A stretch of 64,000 bases of DNA from Cytobacillus horneckiae (lineage in GTDB: Bacteria; Bacillota; Bacilli; Bacillales; Cytobacillaceae), in contig NZ_PISD01000019.1 in assembly GCF_002835735.1 (NCBI RefSeq), positions 89,223 through 153,222 on the forward strand, written 5' to 3'. Under the pieces are notes generated by a model that had not been told where the DNA came from, ran no database searches, and worked only from the letters and a program-made list of their open reading frames with translations. This document shows positions 27,982 through 35,837 of this stretch, piece by piece. Made by a program: the position numbers and the translations under genes. Within the stretch, counting starts at the first letter, position 1. Each line of letters begins with the position of its first letter.

Positions 27982-28543
27982 AATTAATAGTACCATTTTA
28001 TGAAAAATTAAATCAACTAGGAAGATTATAAATTTTCCTACTATTTACGACATTTTTTTCATAAATTAATCGCAACCTGTTGATAAATTTGTGCTTTACA
28101 CTCGAAACTCGAGAATACTATGAAATTCAGCTTAAAAAAACGCATTTAAAGAATGAACAGACTAAGAATATAAATCTATAAATCCTGGTTTACAAGGTTG
28201 CAAAGAGAGCTATTCATATTCAATAGCTTAATTGCAGAATAAATGCGTATAAAGAGAAAGTGTGCCACATGAGAAGCCGCTTAAAATGACGAAGTGATGC
28301 GCAAGAAGTGAAAGTGTCACATTAAAAGCTGTTTAAAGTGACAAATTGACGCGCAGGAAAAGAGATTGCCACATTAAAAACAGTTTAAAGTACATTTTAT
28401 ATAGTTTTAAAGTGACAAAAAGCAGAACAGAATGGGAAATCGTCATATTATTTTTTAACATTCACTAAGGAGTGCTTTGCGTAATTTAAGTAAAGAGCAG
28501 GAAATCTCTATCAAATTTATGGAATTTGTTCAGCGTTGTTTGT
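27982..28543. other. Gene-free stretch upstream of dhaS
   Basis: About 560 bases with no supported gene. It holds the three imperfect tandem repeats listed separately (28257-28420) and otherwise AT-rich sequence. Confidence 0.4.
28257..28420 (+). repeat. Three imperfect tandem repeats of about 52 bases
   Basis: Units begin near 28260 (GTGTGCCACATGAGAAGC), 28314 (GTGTCACATTAAAAGCTG) and 28364 (ATTGCCACATTAAAAACAG). Each continues with TTTAAAGTGAC or a variant. The first two also share GACGCGCAGGAA-like ends (GATGCGCAAGAA and GACGCGCAGGAA). The third is interrupted before repeating TTTTAAAGTGACAAAA. They lie in a gene-free region. Confidence 0.6.
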
Positions 28544-28583
28544 AAAATCCCACCTGTAGAATTTTGGATTGGTGGGGTTTTAT
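28544..28583. terminator. Hairpin with A and T flanks
   Basis: AAAATCCCACC and GGTGGGGTTTT enclose a 16-base loop, next to the stop of the Spo0E-like gene. It probably serves that minus-strand gene. Confidence 0.6.
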
Positions 28584-28593
28584 AGATGAATTT

Positions 28594-28791
28594 TTAAACG
28601 TTCGCATGATTAATTTGTAGTTGATTTTCTTTTTTACTTTGCTGTTTGCTGTATATTAATTGGTCTAATTTTTCACTTATATGAAGTGTTAAAGGGTTAG
28701 TAAATCCATAATTTAAGCCAATTTCAATTAAAACTTTGCGCAAATATTCTATTTGACAATCAATTTTCATTTCATTGTAGTTTAAATTCAT
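28594..28791 (-). CDS. Spo0E-family aspartyl-phosphate phosphatase
   Basis: A 65-residue helical-hairpin protein. QIEYLRKVLIEIGLNYGFTN and LHISEKLDQLIY carry the family signature (LR...L, S-x-x-LD-x-L-I). Such proteins remove phosphate from Spo0A or related response regulators and delay sporulation. The start is ATG 28791 with GAGG upstream. It stands alone among small genes. Confidence 0.85.
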   Translation of the reverse strand: MNLNYNEMKIDCQIEYLRKVLIEIGLNYGFTNPLTLHISEKLDQLIYSKQQSKKENQLQINHANV

Positions 28792-28890
28792 AATTACCTC
28801 GGATTCAAAATTTTTTAGCCAAGGATATTATGTCATAAAATAACAAAAAAGACAAATGATAATTTTCTGAACAAATGTTAGGACAAAAGA

Positions 28891-28912
28891 AAAAGGACTC
28901 AGTCGTCCTTTT
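28891..28912 (-). terminator. Terminator of the two-helix protein gene
   Basis: AAAAGGAC and GTCCTTTT with a six-base loop; on the minus strand the run continues TTTTTC. A second hairpin, CGCTCC and GGAGCG (about 28932-28951), lies between it and the gene. Confidence 0.7.
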
Positions 28913-28954
28913 AGAGGAATCGAAATGTATCCGCTCCAATCGAACGGAGCGACC

Positions 28955-29137
28955 TTAATTCGTAATGATTAAAAATGATCCGATACTAATAACATAAACA
29001 AAGAACAAAATACTTGCTAACTTAGTTGTACGGTTCTGTAGGCTGCCTTTCATGCCATACTTTAACACAACTAAAATAAAGATTGATGCAGATAAAGCAA
29101 ATGATATGATAGCAATAATTAGTAATAATTTTTCCAT
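28955..29137 (-). CDS. Two-helix small membrane protein, unknown
   Basis: Sixty residues with two hydrophobic helices (3-24 and 40-58) joined by a basic loop (KYGMKGSLQNRTTK). GAGAGGGTG lies seven bases before ATG 29137. No family was recognised. A terminator follows, so it is probably a monocistronic real gene. Confidence 0.6.
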   Translation of the reverse strand: MEKLLLIIAIISFALSASIFILVVLKYGMKGSLQNRTTKLASILFFVYVISIGSFLIITN

Positions 29138-29413
29138 ATAAACACCCTCTCAAAATAATATGCTGATTTTATTGTATCGAAAGGATAAAGCGCGAAAAAT
29201 CGAACTGAGTGACAAAAGAAGCATTTGAGTGACAATTTTGTCACACTGACAGTTGTAATAAGTGTTGGAATCCTGGTTCACAGAGATAAAGCCATATATC
29301 TCTGTGAAGTTAAGTTTAAAAAATCTCACATATTTTCTATGAATTTTTTCAGTGAAATTGAATGAAGAACTGCAACTTGTTAAAACTAAGAAAATATGAA
29401 GGGAGGGTAATTC

Positions 29414-29575
29414 ATGCATAAAGATAATGAAGACGCTTTGAATGCAGATTATAGTGAAAGGAATGAGTTGCTATCAGCGCTAAATTATGGTGAACTTGAA
29501 CAAAATAATGAAGATCCCTTTTATAATATAGAAAGTATTGATATTGCGATACCAAGAAATGGAACCGATAAATAG
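29414..29575 (+). CDS. Small acidic protein of 53 residues, unknown
   Basis: An ATG with GGGAGGG seven bases upstream opens a frame rich in Asp, Glu and Asn (MHKDNEDALNADYSERNELL at the start). A terminator hairpin follows the stop directly. The composition suggests an intrinsically disordered protein. No family was recognised. Confidence 0.6.
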   Translation: MHKDNEDALNADYSERNELLSALNYGELEQNNEDPFYNIESIDIAIPRNGTDK

Positions 29576-29607
29576 AAGAGAGCTGCTAAAAAGCAGCTTC
29601 TTTAAAT
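29574..29607. terminator. Shared terminator of two convergent small genes
   Basis: AAGAGAGCTGCT and AGCAGCTTCTTT with loop AAAA. It overlaps the stop of the convergent minus-strand gene. Confidence 0.75.
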
Positions 29608-29754
29608 AGTTTTAGATCCAGTTTTATTTACATATTCTTTGGCAATCTTCAGTTTAACTTCGTTATAAGAAAGACCGGATTGACTGTTTAATCTCTTTAC
29701 TTGATCAATGTCTGTACCAGCAATCGTCAAATTGTTTCCTTTATTATTTTCCAT
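29602..29754 (-). CDS. Small acid-soluble-spore-protein-like peptide
   Basis: A 50-residue product starting MENNKGNNLTIAGTDIDQVK and continuing RLNSQSGLSYNEVKLKIA. The AGTDIDQVK..N.QS pattern resembles gamma-type SASP and related small spore proteins; this is a resemblance, not a firm assignment. The ribosome-binding site is AAGGTGG, six bases before ATG 29754. It converges on the 53-residue gene. Confidence 0.55.
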   Translation of the reverse strand: MENNKGNNLTIAGTDIDQVKRLNSQSGLSYNEVKLKIAKEYVNKTGSKTI

Positions 29755-29868
29755 CGTGCCACCACCTTTTTATAGATAGTTTTTCACCATTTGTAAAAAG
29801 AATTACTCATTTCGTCTATTTTTTCTTGCTTGTTTGTCCATACTATAGAAAAAAAGGGGGCATTTGTT

Positions 29869-30057
29869 ATGTTTTTTAATAAAAAAGGACAAGATGACAA
29901 ACCTGAAGTTGTTTTTCTGAACACGGAGGTTTATTCATGCAGCGATGATAACTGCAAAGGATGGATGCGGAAAGATTTTGCATCGGATGATTTGAAATGC
30001 CCGTTATGTGGAAACGATACAACTGAAGAGATGAGAGAGTTACCACAAATTTTATAG
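29869..30057 (+). CDS. ydjO: Cold-inducible YdjO-family zinc-ribbon protein
   Basis: A 62-residue protein with four cysteines in two knuckles, YSCSDDNCKGWMRKDFAS and LKCPLCGNDT, matching the YdjO family, described as cold-inducible in B. subtilis. ATG 29869 is chosen because AAAGGGGG lies eight bases upstream; the in-frame ATG at 29830 has none. A perfect palindromic terminator follows. Confidence 0.8.
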   Translation: MFFNKKGQDDKPEVVFLNTEVYSCSDDNCKGWMRKDFASDDLKCPLCGNDTTEEMRELPQIL

Positions 30058-30067
30058 TCATGATTTT

Positions 30068-30093
30068 AAAGCTCACAGCATGCTGTGAGCTTT
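30068..30093 (+). terminator. Terminator of ydjO
   Basis: A perfect 26-base palindrome, AAAGCTCACAGCA followed by its complement, 10 bases after the stop. Confidence 0.75.
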
Positions 30094-30221
30094 CGTTTAT
30101 CGCAGATTAACTGGGCCACCACCTAAGAAGAAAAGGCGGGGGTTATTATCAGAACTCAGACGAAATCCGCCACGTTCTGTGGCAACGTCTGAGAGACCGG
30201 GCCTCTGATGAGCGTTTCACT

Positions 30222-30368
30222 TTATAAATTTTCATTTTGCTGTTTGATTTCTTTAGATGCAAGATAGGAATTAGCATCTTCTAGTGTTTTGTGCTTTTCA
30301 ACTGAATCGCCGGGGACATATTTTTCATTCGTTTTAACATGTTTTTCGTTCGAATTATTTTCCTTCAT
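30222..30368 (-). CDS. Small hydrophilic protein of 48 residues, unknown
   Basis: ATG 30368 with AAAAGGAG seven bases upstream opens a 48-codon frame rich in Lys, Asn and Glu (MKENNSNEKHVKTNEKYVPG at the start). The strong ribosome-binding site is the main support. No family was recognised. Confidence 0.5.
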   Translation of the reverse strand: MKENNSNEKHVKTNEKYVPGDSVEKHKTLEDANSYLASKEIKQQNENL

Positions 30369-30437
30369 TTTTTTCTCCTTTTATATAAGTTATATTGAGG
30401 TTGTGTAAAAAGGAGCACTGTTATACCTTAAGACAAT

Positions 30438-30478
30438 AAAAAAACGCATCTGAGTTTCCGGCGCTCGATGCGTTTTTT
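30438..30478 (-). terminator. Terminator after the YhfH-like gene
   Basis: AAAAAACGCATC and GATGCGTTTTTT enclose a 16-base loop; it lies six bases beyond the minus-strand stop. Confidence 0.8.
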
Positions 30479-30483
30479 AATCA

Positions 30484-30618
30484 TTATTCACTTTTTTTAG
30501 AAAGGCATCGATCACATTCCATTAAATAAGATTCTGCTTGCTCCTTTACCGGCTGACCGCACTCAGGACACATCTTTTTAGGAAGTGTTTTAAAAAATTC
30601 TACTGGACTCATCATCAT
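30484..30618 (-). CDS. yhfH: YhfH-family small zinc-ribbon protein
   Basis: A 44-residue protein with two CxxC knuckles, KKMCPECGQPVKEQAESYLM and ECDRCLSKK. The SPVEFFKTLPKK start is typical of the YhfH family, widespread in Bacillus and of unknown function. The gene has three consecutive ATGs (30618, 30615, 30612); GGAGAGG precedes the first. It was too short for standard ORF cut-offs. Confidence 0.75.
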   Translation of the reverse strand: MMMSPVEFFKTLPKKMCPECGQPVKEQAESYLMECDRCLSKKSE

Positions 30619-30924
30619 TAATCCTCTCCTTTTATAATACAATTTATAAAAATTATATCTGTTATGGTACAGTATACACTATGATTTTAAAAATGTGTAC
30701 ACATTTTTCGAAAAAATTTGATTTTTTCTCTGTTTTCCTAAAAAATAGGACATTCCTTTACTATTAATACAAATTTTAGTCACAAACACGCTTAAGCAGC
30801 TTTTTTGTTAAAAAGTTGTTATATAAGTAATTAGATTATTAAACCCCTGTTCTTTTCCTGTAAATATTACATGTTATGATTATCAACGTTAGCTAAAACA
30901 AGCTATACAGGAGGTTTTAAAATT
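30619..30924. other. Divergent promoter region
   Basis: A 306-base region between the YhfH-like gene and the LysM-3D gene. It contains a perfect 20-base palindrome (30689-30708) and otherwise AT-rich sequence. No gene seen. Confidence 0.5.
30689..30708. promoter_or_regulatory. 20-base perfect palindrome
   Basis: AAAAATGTGT followed by its exact complement ACACATTTTT, about 70 bases upstream of the YhfH-like start. It looks like a repressor operator; the regulator is unknown. Confidence 0.45.
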
Positions 30925-31773
30925 ATGAAAAAATCAGTAGTATCATTCGTTGCGGCAGCAGCAATTGTAGGAACAGCTGCAGCAAACGTTCAGGCTGAAG
31001 AAGTGACGGTAAAAAAAGGGGATACATTATGGGGCATCTCACAAAAATATGATGCGACCGTTGAACAAGTAAAAAACTGGAATGGATTATCATCCGATAT
31101 TATCTTCCCAGAAGATGTATTGGACGTATATGAAAAAGAAAAATATAAAGTAAATAAAGGGGATACTCTCTGGAATATTGCGAAGGAATATGATGTATCT
31201 GTTTCTTCAATAAAAGAGTGGAACAACTTAAACTCTGATGTCATTCATCCGGAGCAAAAACTTGAAGTTTATCCAGGAGCACCCGATAACATAAAGATTG
31301 ACCCCCCTAAGCCAAAAGAAACAGAAGCAACACCAGTCACTTCTGAGCCAGTACAAGAACCGGTTAAACAGGAACCAATTAAACAAGAGCCTGTAGAACA
31401 GAAGCCAAAAACTGAAAAACCAGCTGAGACTGTAGAAGCACCAAAAGCAGAAAACAAGGAGCAAGCTGCTCCTGAAGAAGGTACAAAAGAGCTAACAATG
31501 GAAGCAACTGCTTACACTGCAACTTGTGAGGGATGTTCTGGTGTGACTGCAACAGGAATTAACCTTTTAGAAAATCCAGATATGAAAGTTATTTCTGTTG
31601 ATCCTAATGTCATTCCTCTTGGATCTAAAGTGTATGTTGAAGGCTATGGTGAAGCAATCGCTGGAGATACTGGCGGAGCGATTAAAGGAAATAAAATAGA
31701 TGTCTTTATTCCAAACAAAGATGATGCGATTAACTTCGGCAGACAAACATTAAAAGTAACCATTTTAGATTAA
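30925..31773 (+). CDS. Secreted LysM-LysM-3D cell-wall protein (YocH-like)
   Basis: A 282-residue wall-associated hydrolase-type protein. It has a signal peptide (1-24, cleaved after VQA), two LysM repeats (VTVKKGDTLWGISQKYD near 27 and YKVNKGDTLWNIAKEYD near 73), a Pro/Glu/Lys linker with repeats such as QEPVKQEPIKQEP, and a C-terminal 3D domain (SVDPNVIPLGSKVYVEGYG, AGDTGGAIKGNKIDVF). The three Asp of the 3D domain are present. B. subtilis YocH has this layout and is WalR-controlled; no convincing WalR site was found here. The ribosome-binding site is AGGAGG. Confidence 0.88.
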   Translation: MKKSVVSFVAAAAIVGTAAANVQAEEVTVKKGDTLWGISQKYDATVEQVKNWNGLSSDIIFPEDVLDVYEKEKYKVNKGDTLWNIAKEYDVSVSSIKEWNNLNSDVIHPEQKLEVYPGAPDNIKIDPPKPKETEATPVTSEPVQEPVKQEPIKQEPVEQKPKTEKPAETVEAPKAENKEQAAPEEGTKELTMEATAYTATCEGCSGVTATGINLLENPDMKVISVDPNVIPLGSKVYVEGYGEAIAGDTGGAIKGNKIDVFIPNKDDAINFGRQTLKVTILD

Positions 31774-31781
31774 TAATATAC

Positions 31782-31813
31782 AAAAAAGCTGCACCTCTAG
31801 GTGCAGCTTTTTT
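31782..31813 (+). terminator. Terminator of the LysM-3D gene
   Basis: AAAAAAGCTGCACCT and its complement, two-base loop, with a T-run. Confidence 0.9.
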
Positions 31814-31855
31814 GCTGTAGACAACCTTATTCCTAGTTTAAAAAAGAAGAGTGCT

Positions 31856-31976
31856 GGATTTTCCGAGGCTTTCCGCGTGGCGAGGGTCGAACCGCTTCGG
31901 CGCTACGCACATAAAGGGTCTCGGCTGTCTCGCTTCTCTGAGCAGGAATCGAGTGGACGCTTCTTCAAATCCAACT
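31856..31976 (-). repeat. Dispersed intergenic repeat, copy 2 (inverted)
   Basis: Read on the minus strand it begins AAGTTGGATTTGAAGAAGCG, continues TCCACTCGATTCCTG and AGAAGCGAGACAGCCGAGAC, and ends GGAAAGCCTCGGAAAATC. It is the most complete of the four copies in the window. Confidence 0.65.
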
Positions 31977-32043
31977 TAAATTTCGTTATTTTCACTTTGC
32001 CTAACTCTGAAAGCTGCGCCTTTAAAAGCAGTTTTTTTGCTGA

Positions 32044-32784
32044 TTATTGTTCTTTTTCCTCATGGTGAACGAAAAAGCTTTTTACAGGTTTAACTACTGT
32101 TTTTATATGTTCTCCAAGAAAGACAGCTCTTTCATAAATAACACTTTTCAAATGTTCGAGCTGTCTAATGATTTTTTCGGACAGTGCATCTTGTTGATTC
32201 ATGCGTTCCATCACGGTTTGATGATAGATTTCATGTGCATCAGATTGTAATTTTATCTCTTTACTGATTTGTTCATGTTCATTCATCTGATCGATTATTT
32301 TTTCTGTCGTTTCATCAAAACGGTCTAGTTTTCTGGAAATATCTTGTACAGCTGCATCTTGATAATTCATTTGGACGAGAATTTCTTGATGAATTTGAGA
32401 CTCCTTTTCAATCGTATTTAATAGATCACTATTAGCTTCTTTAAGTTGAGATAATTGAGACAGCAACTTTTGCTGTTTTTCTTGATTGGCATAAACGGAA
32501 TCAACTAATGCCGCAATTCTTCCATCTTGTGTATGCAATTTTTGATTAAATAATTCGAACTCATTTTACTGCTTCGACGAAGCATTAGCAAATAATTGTT
32601 CGACTTGGTGAAATGATTCATTTAAACGATGATCAACTTCTTCGTAGTTTTCGATGATTTCATGATTAAAGCGGTTTTGTTTCTCCAGTATCTCGTATAA
32701 ATAATGCTGTCGATAAACAGCCTGATTCGAGTCATCAGGTGAATTTAAATATAAAGGTGGTACGATCCTTTTATTAGCTGGCAT
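32044..32784 (-). pseudogene. Coiled-coil protein interrupted by an in-frame TAA
   Basis: Two collinear pieces in one frame (32784-32566 and onward to 32044) are split by a single TAA at 32568-32566, in the context ASSKQ-stop-NEFELF; a CAA to TAA change fits. The restored protein has 246 residues. The N-terminal 25 residues are Pro-rich, and the rest is a long coiled coil with roughly 33-residue periodicity around Q-x-D (TQDGRIAALVDSV, NYQDAAVQDISRKL, NQQDALSEKIIRQL). The C-terminus ends in VKSFFVHHEEKEQ. No family was recognised. A strong AGGAGG precedes ATG 32784. Confidence 0.7.
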
Positions 32785-33032
32785 TGTACAGTGACCTCCT
32801 TTACTTGTTTTTTCATTATCCTATGTTGAAACAAATCAATCTGTGGCAAGAATAGGCTTCCACCTATATTATTGAAATACATTTGAAAGGAACTTCTTTT
32901 TTCATCAGGTTATAGTCATAAAGGTGGATTTTTTTTGCCAGTTCAACCTCATATTAGTTTACGATTGCTGTCAGAACGTTTAAACTAATAATGTATACAT
33001 ATTCGGTTTTTAATTGAAAAGGAGCGATAACA

Positions 33033-33614
33033 ATGGCTATTTCATTATCAAAAGGACAAAAAGTAGACTTAACAAAAACGAATCCCGGACTTTCAAAAGT
33101 GATTGTCGGACTTGGCTGGGACACAAATAAATATGATGGCGGCAATGAGTTTGATTTGGATTCAAGTATTTTTCTGCTTGATGGTACTGGCAAATGTTCG
33201 TCTGATAAAGATTTCATTTTTTATAATCAGTTAGAAGGCGGAAATGGATCTGTTGTTCATACTGGTGATAATCGTACAGGTGAAGGTGATGGAGATGATG
33301 AAAAAGTTAAAGTTAATCTAGCAAATGTCCCATCTTCCATTGAAAAGATTTCGTTCGTTATCACTATTCATGACGGCGAAAATCGCGGACAGAATTTTGG
33401 ACAAGTATCGAATTCTTTTGTCAGAATCGTGAATGAGGAAACAAATGAAGAAATCATTCGCTATGACTTAGGTGAGGATTTTTCAATCGAAACAGCAATC
33501 ATTGTTGGTGAATTGTATCGTCATAATGGAGAGTGGAAATTCTCAGCGATTGGATCTGGCTATCAAGGTGGATTAAGCCGGATTGCAACTGATTTTGGAT
33601 TGGATATTGCATAG
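33033..33614 (+). CDS. TerD-family stress protein, first copy
   Basis: A 193-residue TerD-domain protein, a calcium-binding fold found in tellurite, phage and general stress resistance clusters. [13 protein letters not shown] near 86-98 is the Ca-binding loop; [20 protein letters not shown] near 27-46 is the other signature. An AAAAGGAG site precedes ATG 33033. The second copy follows after 26 bases. The pair resembles yceC/yceD-type genes, but no TerC or other ter genes are adjacent. Confidence 0.93.
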   Translation: MAISLSKGQKVDLTKTNPGLSKVIVGLGWDTNKYDGGNEFDLDSSIFLLDGTGKCSSDKDFIFYNQLEGGNGSVVHTGDNRTGEGDGDDEKVKVNLANVPSSIEKISFVITIHDGENRGQNFGQVSNSFVRIVNEETNEEIIRYDLGEDFSIETAIIVGELYRHNGEWKFSAIGSGYQGGLSRIATDFGLDIA

Positions 33615-33640
33615 AAAATACTTTAACAGGGGGTTGAAGG

Positions 33641-34219
33641 ATGGGTATACAATTATCAAAAGGACAAAGAATTGATTTAACAAAAACGAATCCGGGATTA
33701 ACTAGAGCTGTCATCGGGCTTGGCTGGGATACGAATAAGTATACAGGAGGACATGATTTCGACCTTGACGCTTGTGCGTTTTTAGTGGATGCTCAAAATA
33801 AATGTGTGAATGATCATGATTTCATTTTTTACAATAATTTAGAGCATCCAAGCGGTGGCGTTGTCCATACTGGTGATAATCGTACAGGTGAAGGGGATGG
33901 AGATGACGAACAGCTTGTCGTTGATTTTACAAAAATTCCTTCATATGTTGATCGCATAGGGATTACAGTAACCATTCATGACTCTGAAATCAGACAGCAA
34001 AACTTTGGACAAGTATCTAATGCATTTGTACGGTTAGTAGATGAGGCAACAAACCAGGAACTTTTACGCTTTGATTTAGGAGAAGATTTCTCAATAGAAA
34101 ATGCAGTCGTCATATGTGAGCTTTATCGTCATAATAATGAGTGGAAGTTCAATGCAATCGGCAGCGGTTTTTCCGGAGGACTTGCTTCTCTTTGTCAAAA
34201 TTACGGTCTGCAAGTATAA
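33641..34219 (+). CDS. TerD-family stress protein, second copy
   Basis: A 192-residue paralogue of the preceding protein, roughly 60% identical by eye. It keeps [20 protein letters not shown] and the loop [26 protein letters not shown] precedes ATG 33641. Probably cotranscribed with the first copy; a strong terminator ends the pair. Confidence 0.93.
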   Translation: MGIQLSKGQRIDLTKTNPGLTRAVIGLGWDTNKYTGGHDFDLDACAFLVDAQNKCVNDHDFIFYNNLEHPSGGVVHTGDNRTGEGDGDDEQLVVDFTKIPSYVDRIGITVTIHDSEIRQQNFGQVSNAFVRLVDEATNQELLRFDLGEDFSIENAVVICELYRHNNEWKFNAIGSGFSGGLASLCQNYGLQV

Positions 34220-34230
34220 TCAGGTACTGT

Positions 34231-34260
34231 GCGCCTCCAGCTATGGAGGCGCTTTTTCTT
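34231..34260 (+). terminator. Terminator of the terD pair
   Basis: GCGCCTCC and GGAGGCGC with a six-base loop, then TTTTTCTTT. Confidence 0.9.
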
Positions 34261-34337
34261 TGTGGATGGAATGAATATGTAATATGACACTCTCTTACGA
34301 ACATAAACTAATATAAGTTTGTAAAGAGGTGAGGTAA

Positions 34338-35612
34338 ATGAGTATCCATGTAGTAAAGCCAGGTGAGACTTTATGGACAATATCTAATCTCTACAATACA
34401 ACGATTGAGTCAATAGCAGAGGTAAATGGATTACAGCAGGCAGCCGATATTGTTCCTGGGTTGGCACTGTATATACCAGATAAATCTTCCCTTCCAAGAA
34501 GCTATCGGATAAAGCCCGGAGATTCATTATGGTCGATTGCAGAGAATTTCGATACAAATGTAAATGAAATTATTGTAATGAACCCAGGTCTCAGACAGTC
34601 AAACCTTACAATTAACCAAATTATTCTCGTTCCATCAACGATTCCACCGTCTATAGAAACATTAGGCTTTGCATTTCCTGCAAGCAATGAAATGATGATC
34701 AATTATATTAAAGAGGTTTCGAATCAACTTACTTATTTAGCAATTGTTGCTTATACTTTCAATGAAAATGGAGTGGTTTTGCTGGCAGGCGGTGATGATA
34801 TTCCCCTTGTGACTGCCAGTAGAGAACAAAATGTCGTTCCATTATTAATGATTCGAAACTTTGTAGACGATGAGTTTAATAGTGAACTGGCGGGAACTAT
34901 ACTAGCTGATGAAGTTAAGAGAATTCAGCTTGCAAACAGTATCACAACTGTTGTTAATGAAAAAGAATACGGTGGAGTCAGTATTGATTTTGAATTTATT
35001 CCGCCTACGCAACGGCAAAACTTTATTCTCTTCTTAAGAGAGCTAAAAAGGCGATTAGGAACAAAAATATTACATGTCAATGTACATGCAAAAACAGAAG
35101 AAAACTTAACCAATCGAATTACGGGAGGATACGACTATGCAGCAATCGGCAGAGAAGCTGATATAGTCGCGGTAATGACGATAGATTACGGCTATCCAAC
35201 TGGTCCGCCAAATCCTGTTTCACCAATCTGGTGGATGGATGAAGTGATTCAATATGCAACAAGTTTAATCGAACCAAGCAAGCTGCAAATGGCATTGCCG
35301 TTATATGGATATGAATGGTGGGGAGAACAAAATCAAACGAAAGGCCATTCCAATCTTGCAGCCCAAAATTTAGCCATTACAAAAAAGGAAACAATATATT
35401 ATGACGCAGAGGAAGCTGCACCATGGTTTGCATTTATGGTGGAAAATGAACAGCATATCGTTTGGTTTGACGATATCCAGAGCTTTCAAAGGAAATATCA
35501 GTTAATGGATAGTTATCAGCTATTAGGCACAACCCTTTGGCATGTCGGTTTAGCATTTCCGCAAAATTGGAGCTATTTGAATGACTATTTTATTATTGAA
35601 AAAAAGCAGTAA
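34338..35612 (+). CDS. LysM-GH18 spore-type glycosidase (SleL/YaaH-like)
   Basis: A 424-residue protein with two N-terminal LysM repeats (HVVKPGETLWTISNLYN and YRIKPGDSLWSIAENFD), then a GH18 domain. The catalytic motif is GGVSIDFEF near residue 220, with Glu as the general acid. Relatives SleL/YaaH are cortical-fragment N-acetylglucosaminidases used in spore germination. There is no signal peptide, as in those spore enzymes. ATG 34338 follows AAAGAGGTGAGG. The gene is followed by a duplicated hairpin region. Confidence 0.88.
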   Translation: MSIHVVKPGETLWTISNLYNTTIESIAEVNGLQQAADIVPGLALYIPDKSSLPRSYRIKPGDSLWSIAENFDTNVNEIIVMNPGLRQSNLTINQIILVPSTIPPSIETLGFAFPASNEMMINYIKEVSNQLTYLAIVAYTFNENGVVLLAGGDDIPLVTASREQNVVPLLMIRNFVDDEFNSELAGTILADEVKRIQLANSITTVVNEKEYGGVSIDFEFIPPTQRQNFILFLRELKRRLGTKILHVNVHAKTEENLTNRITGGYDYAAIGREADIVAVMTIDYGYPTGPPNPVSPIWWMDEVIQYATSLIEPSKLQMALPLYGYEWWGEQNQTKGHSNLAAQNLAITKKETIYYDAEEAAPWFAFMVENEQHIVWFDDIQSFQRKYQLMDSYQLLGTTLWHVGLAFPQNWSYLNDYFIIEKKQ

Positions 35613-35777
35613 CTGTGAATCCGTTTTCACAGTCAATGTTGAGAAAGTGATATAAAGAAAATTCAGTTGGATTTATATAGTTGTCCGCTCGACGCTCGGT
35701 CAGCTTAGGAAGCATGGTAAGCCTCGAAAAATCAAATTCATTTCTTAACAGACTGGCTGTGAATCCTTTTTCACAGT
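35613..35777 (+). repeat. Dispersed repeat copy 3 flanked by duplicated terminator hairpins
   Basis: CTGTGAATCCGTTTTCACAG (35613-35632) and CTGTGAATCCTTTTTCACAG (35757-35776) are near-identical hairpins, one mismatch. The 124 bases between them include a shortened dispersed repeat (35665-35733) with AGTTGGATTTATATAG, TTGTCCGCTCGACGCTC and AAGCCTCGAAAAATC. Only the right hairpin has a T-run (TTATTTTTTT) and looks like the terminator of the glycosidase gene. The layout resembles an insertion with a 20-base target duplication. Confidence 0.6.
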
Positions 35778-35837
35778 TATTTTTTTATGTTATATTATTA
35801 AGATTGTTATGATTAATGCTAAGAGGACGATATATTT

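Noticed and set aside
28257..28420. A CRISPR array
   Set aside because: The units are contiguous imperfect tandem repeats without unique spacers, and no cas genes are present.
30860..30900. A WalR box upstream of the YocH-like gene
   Set aside because: TGTAAA and TGTTAT occur but are seven bases apart, not five, so the match to the WalR consensus is poor.
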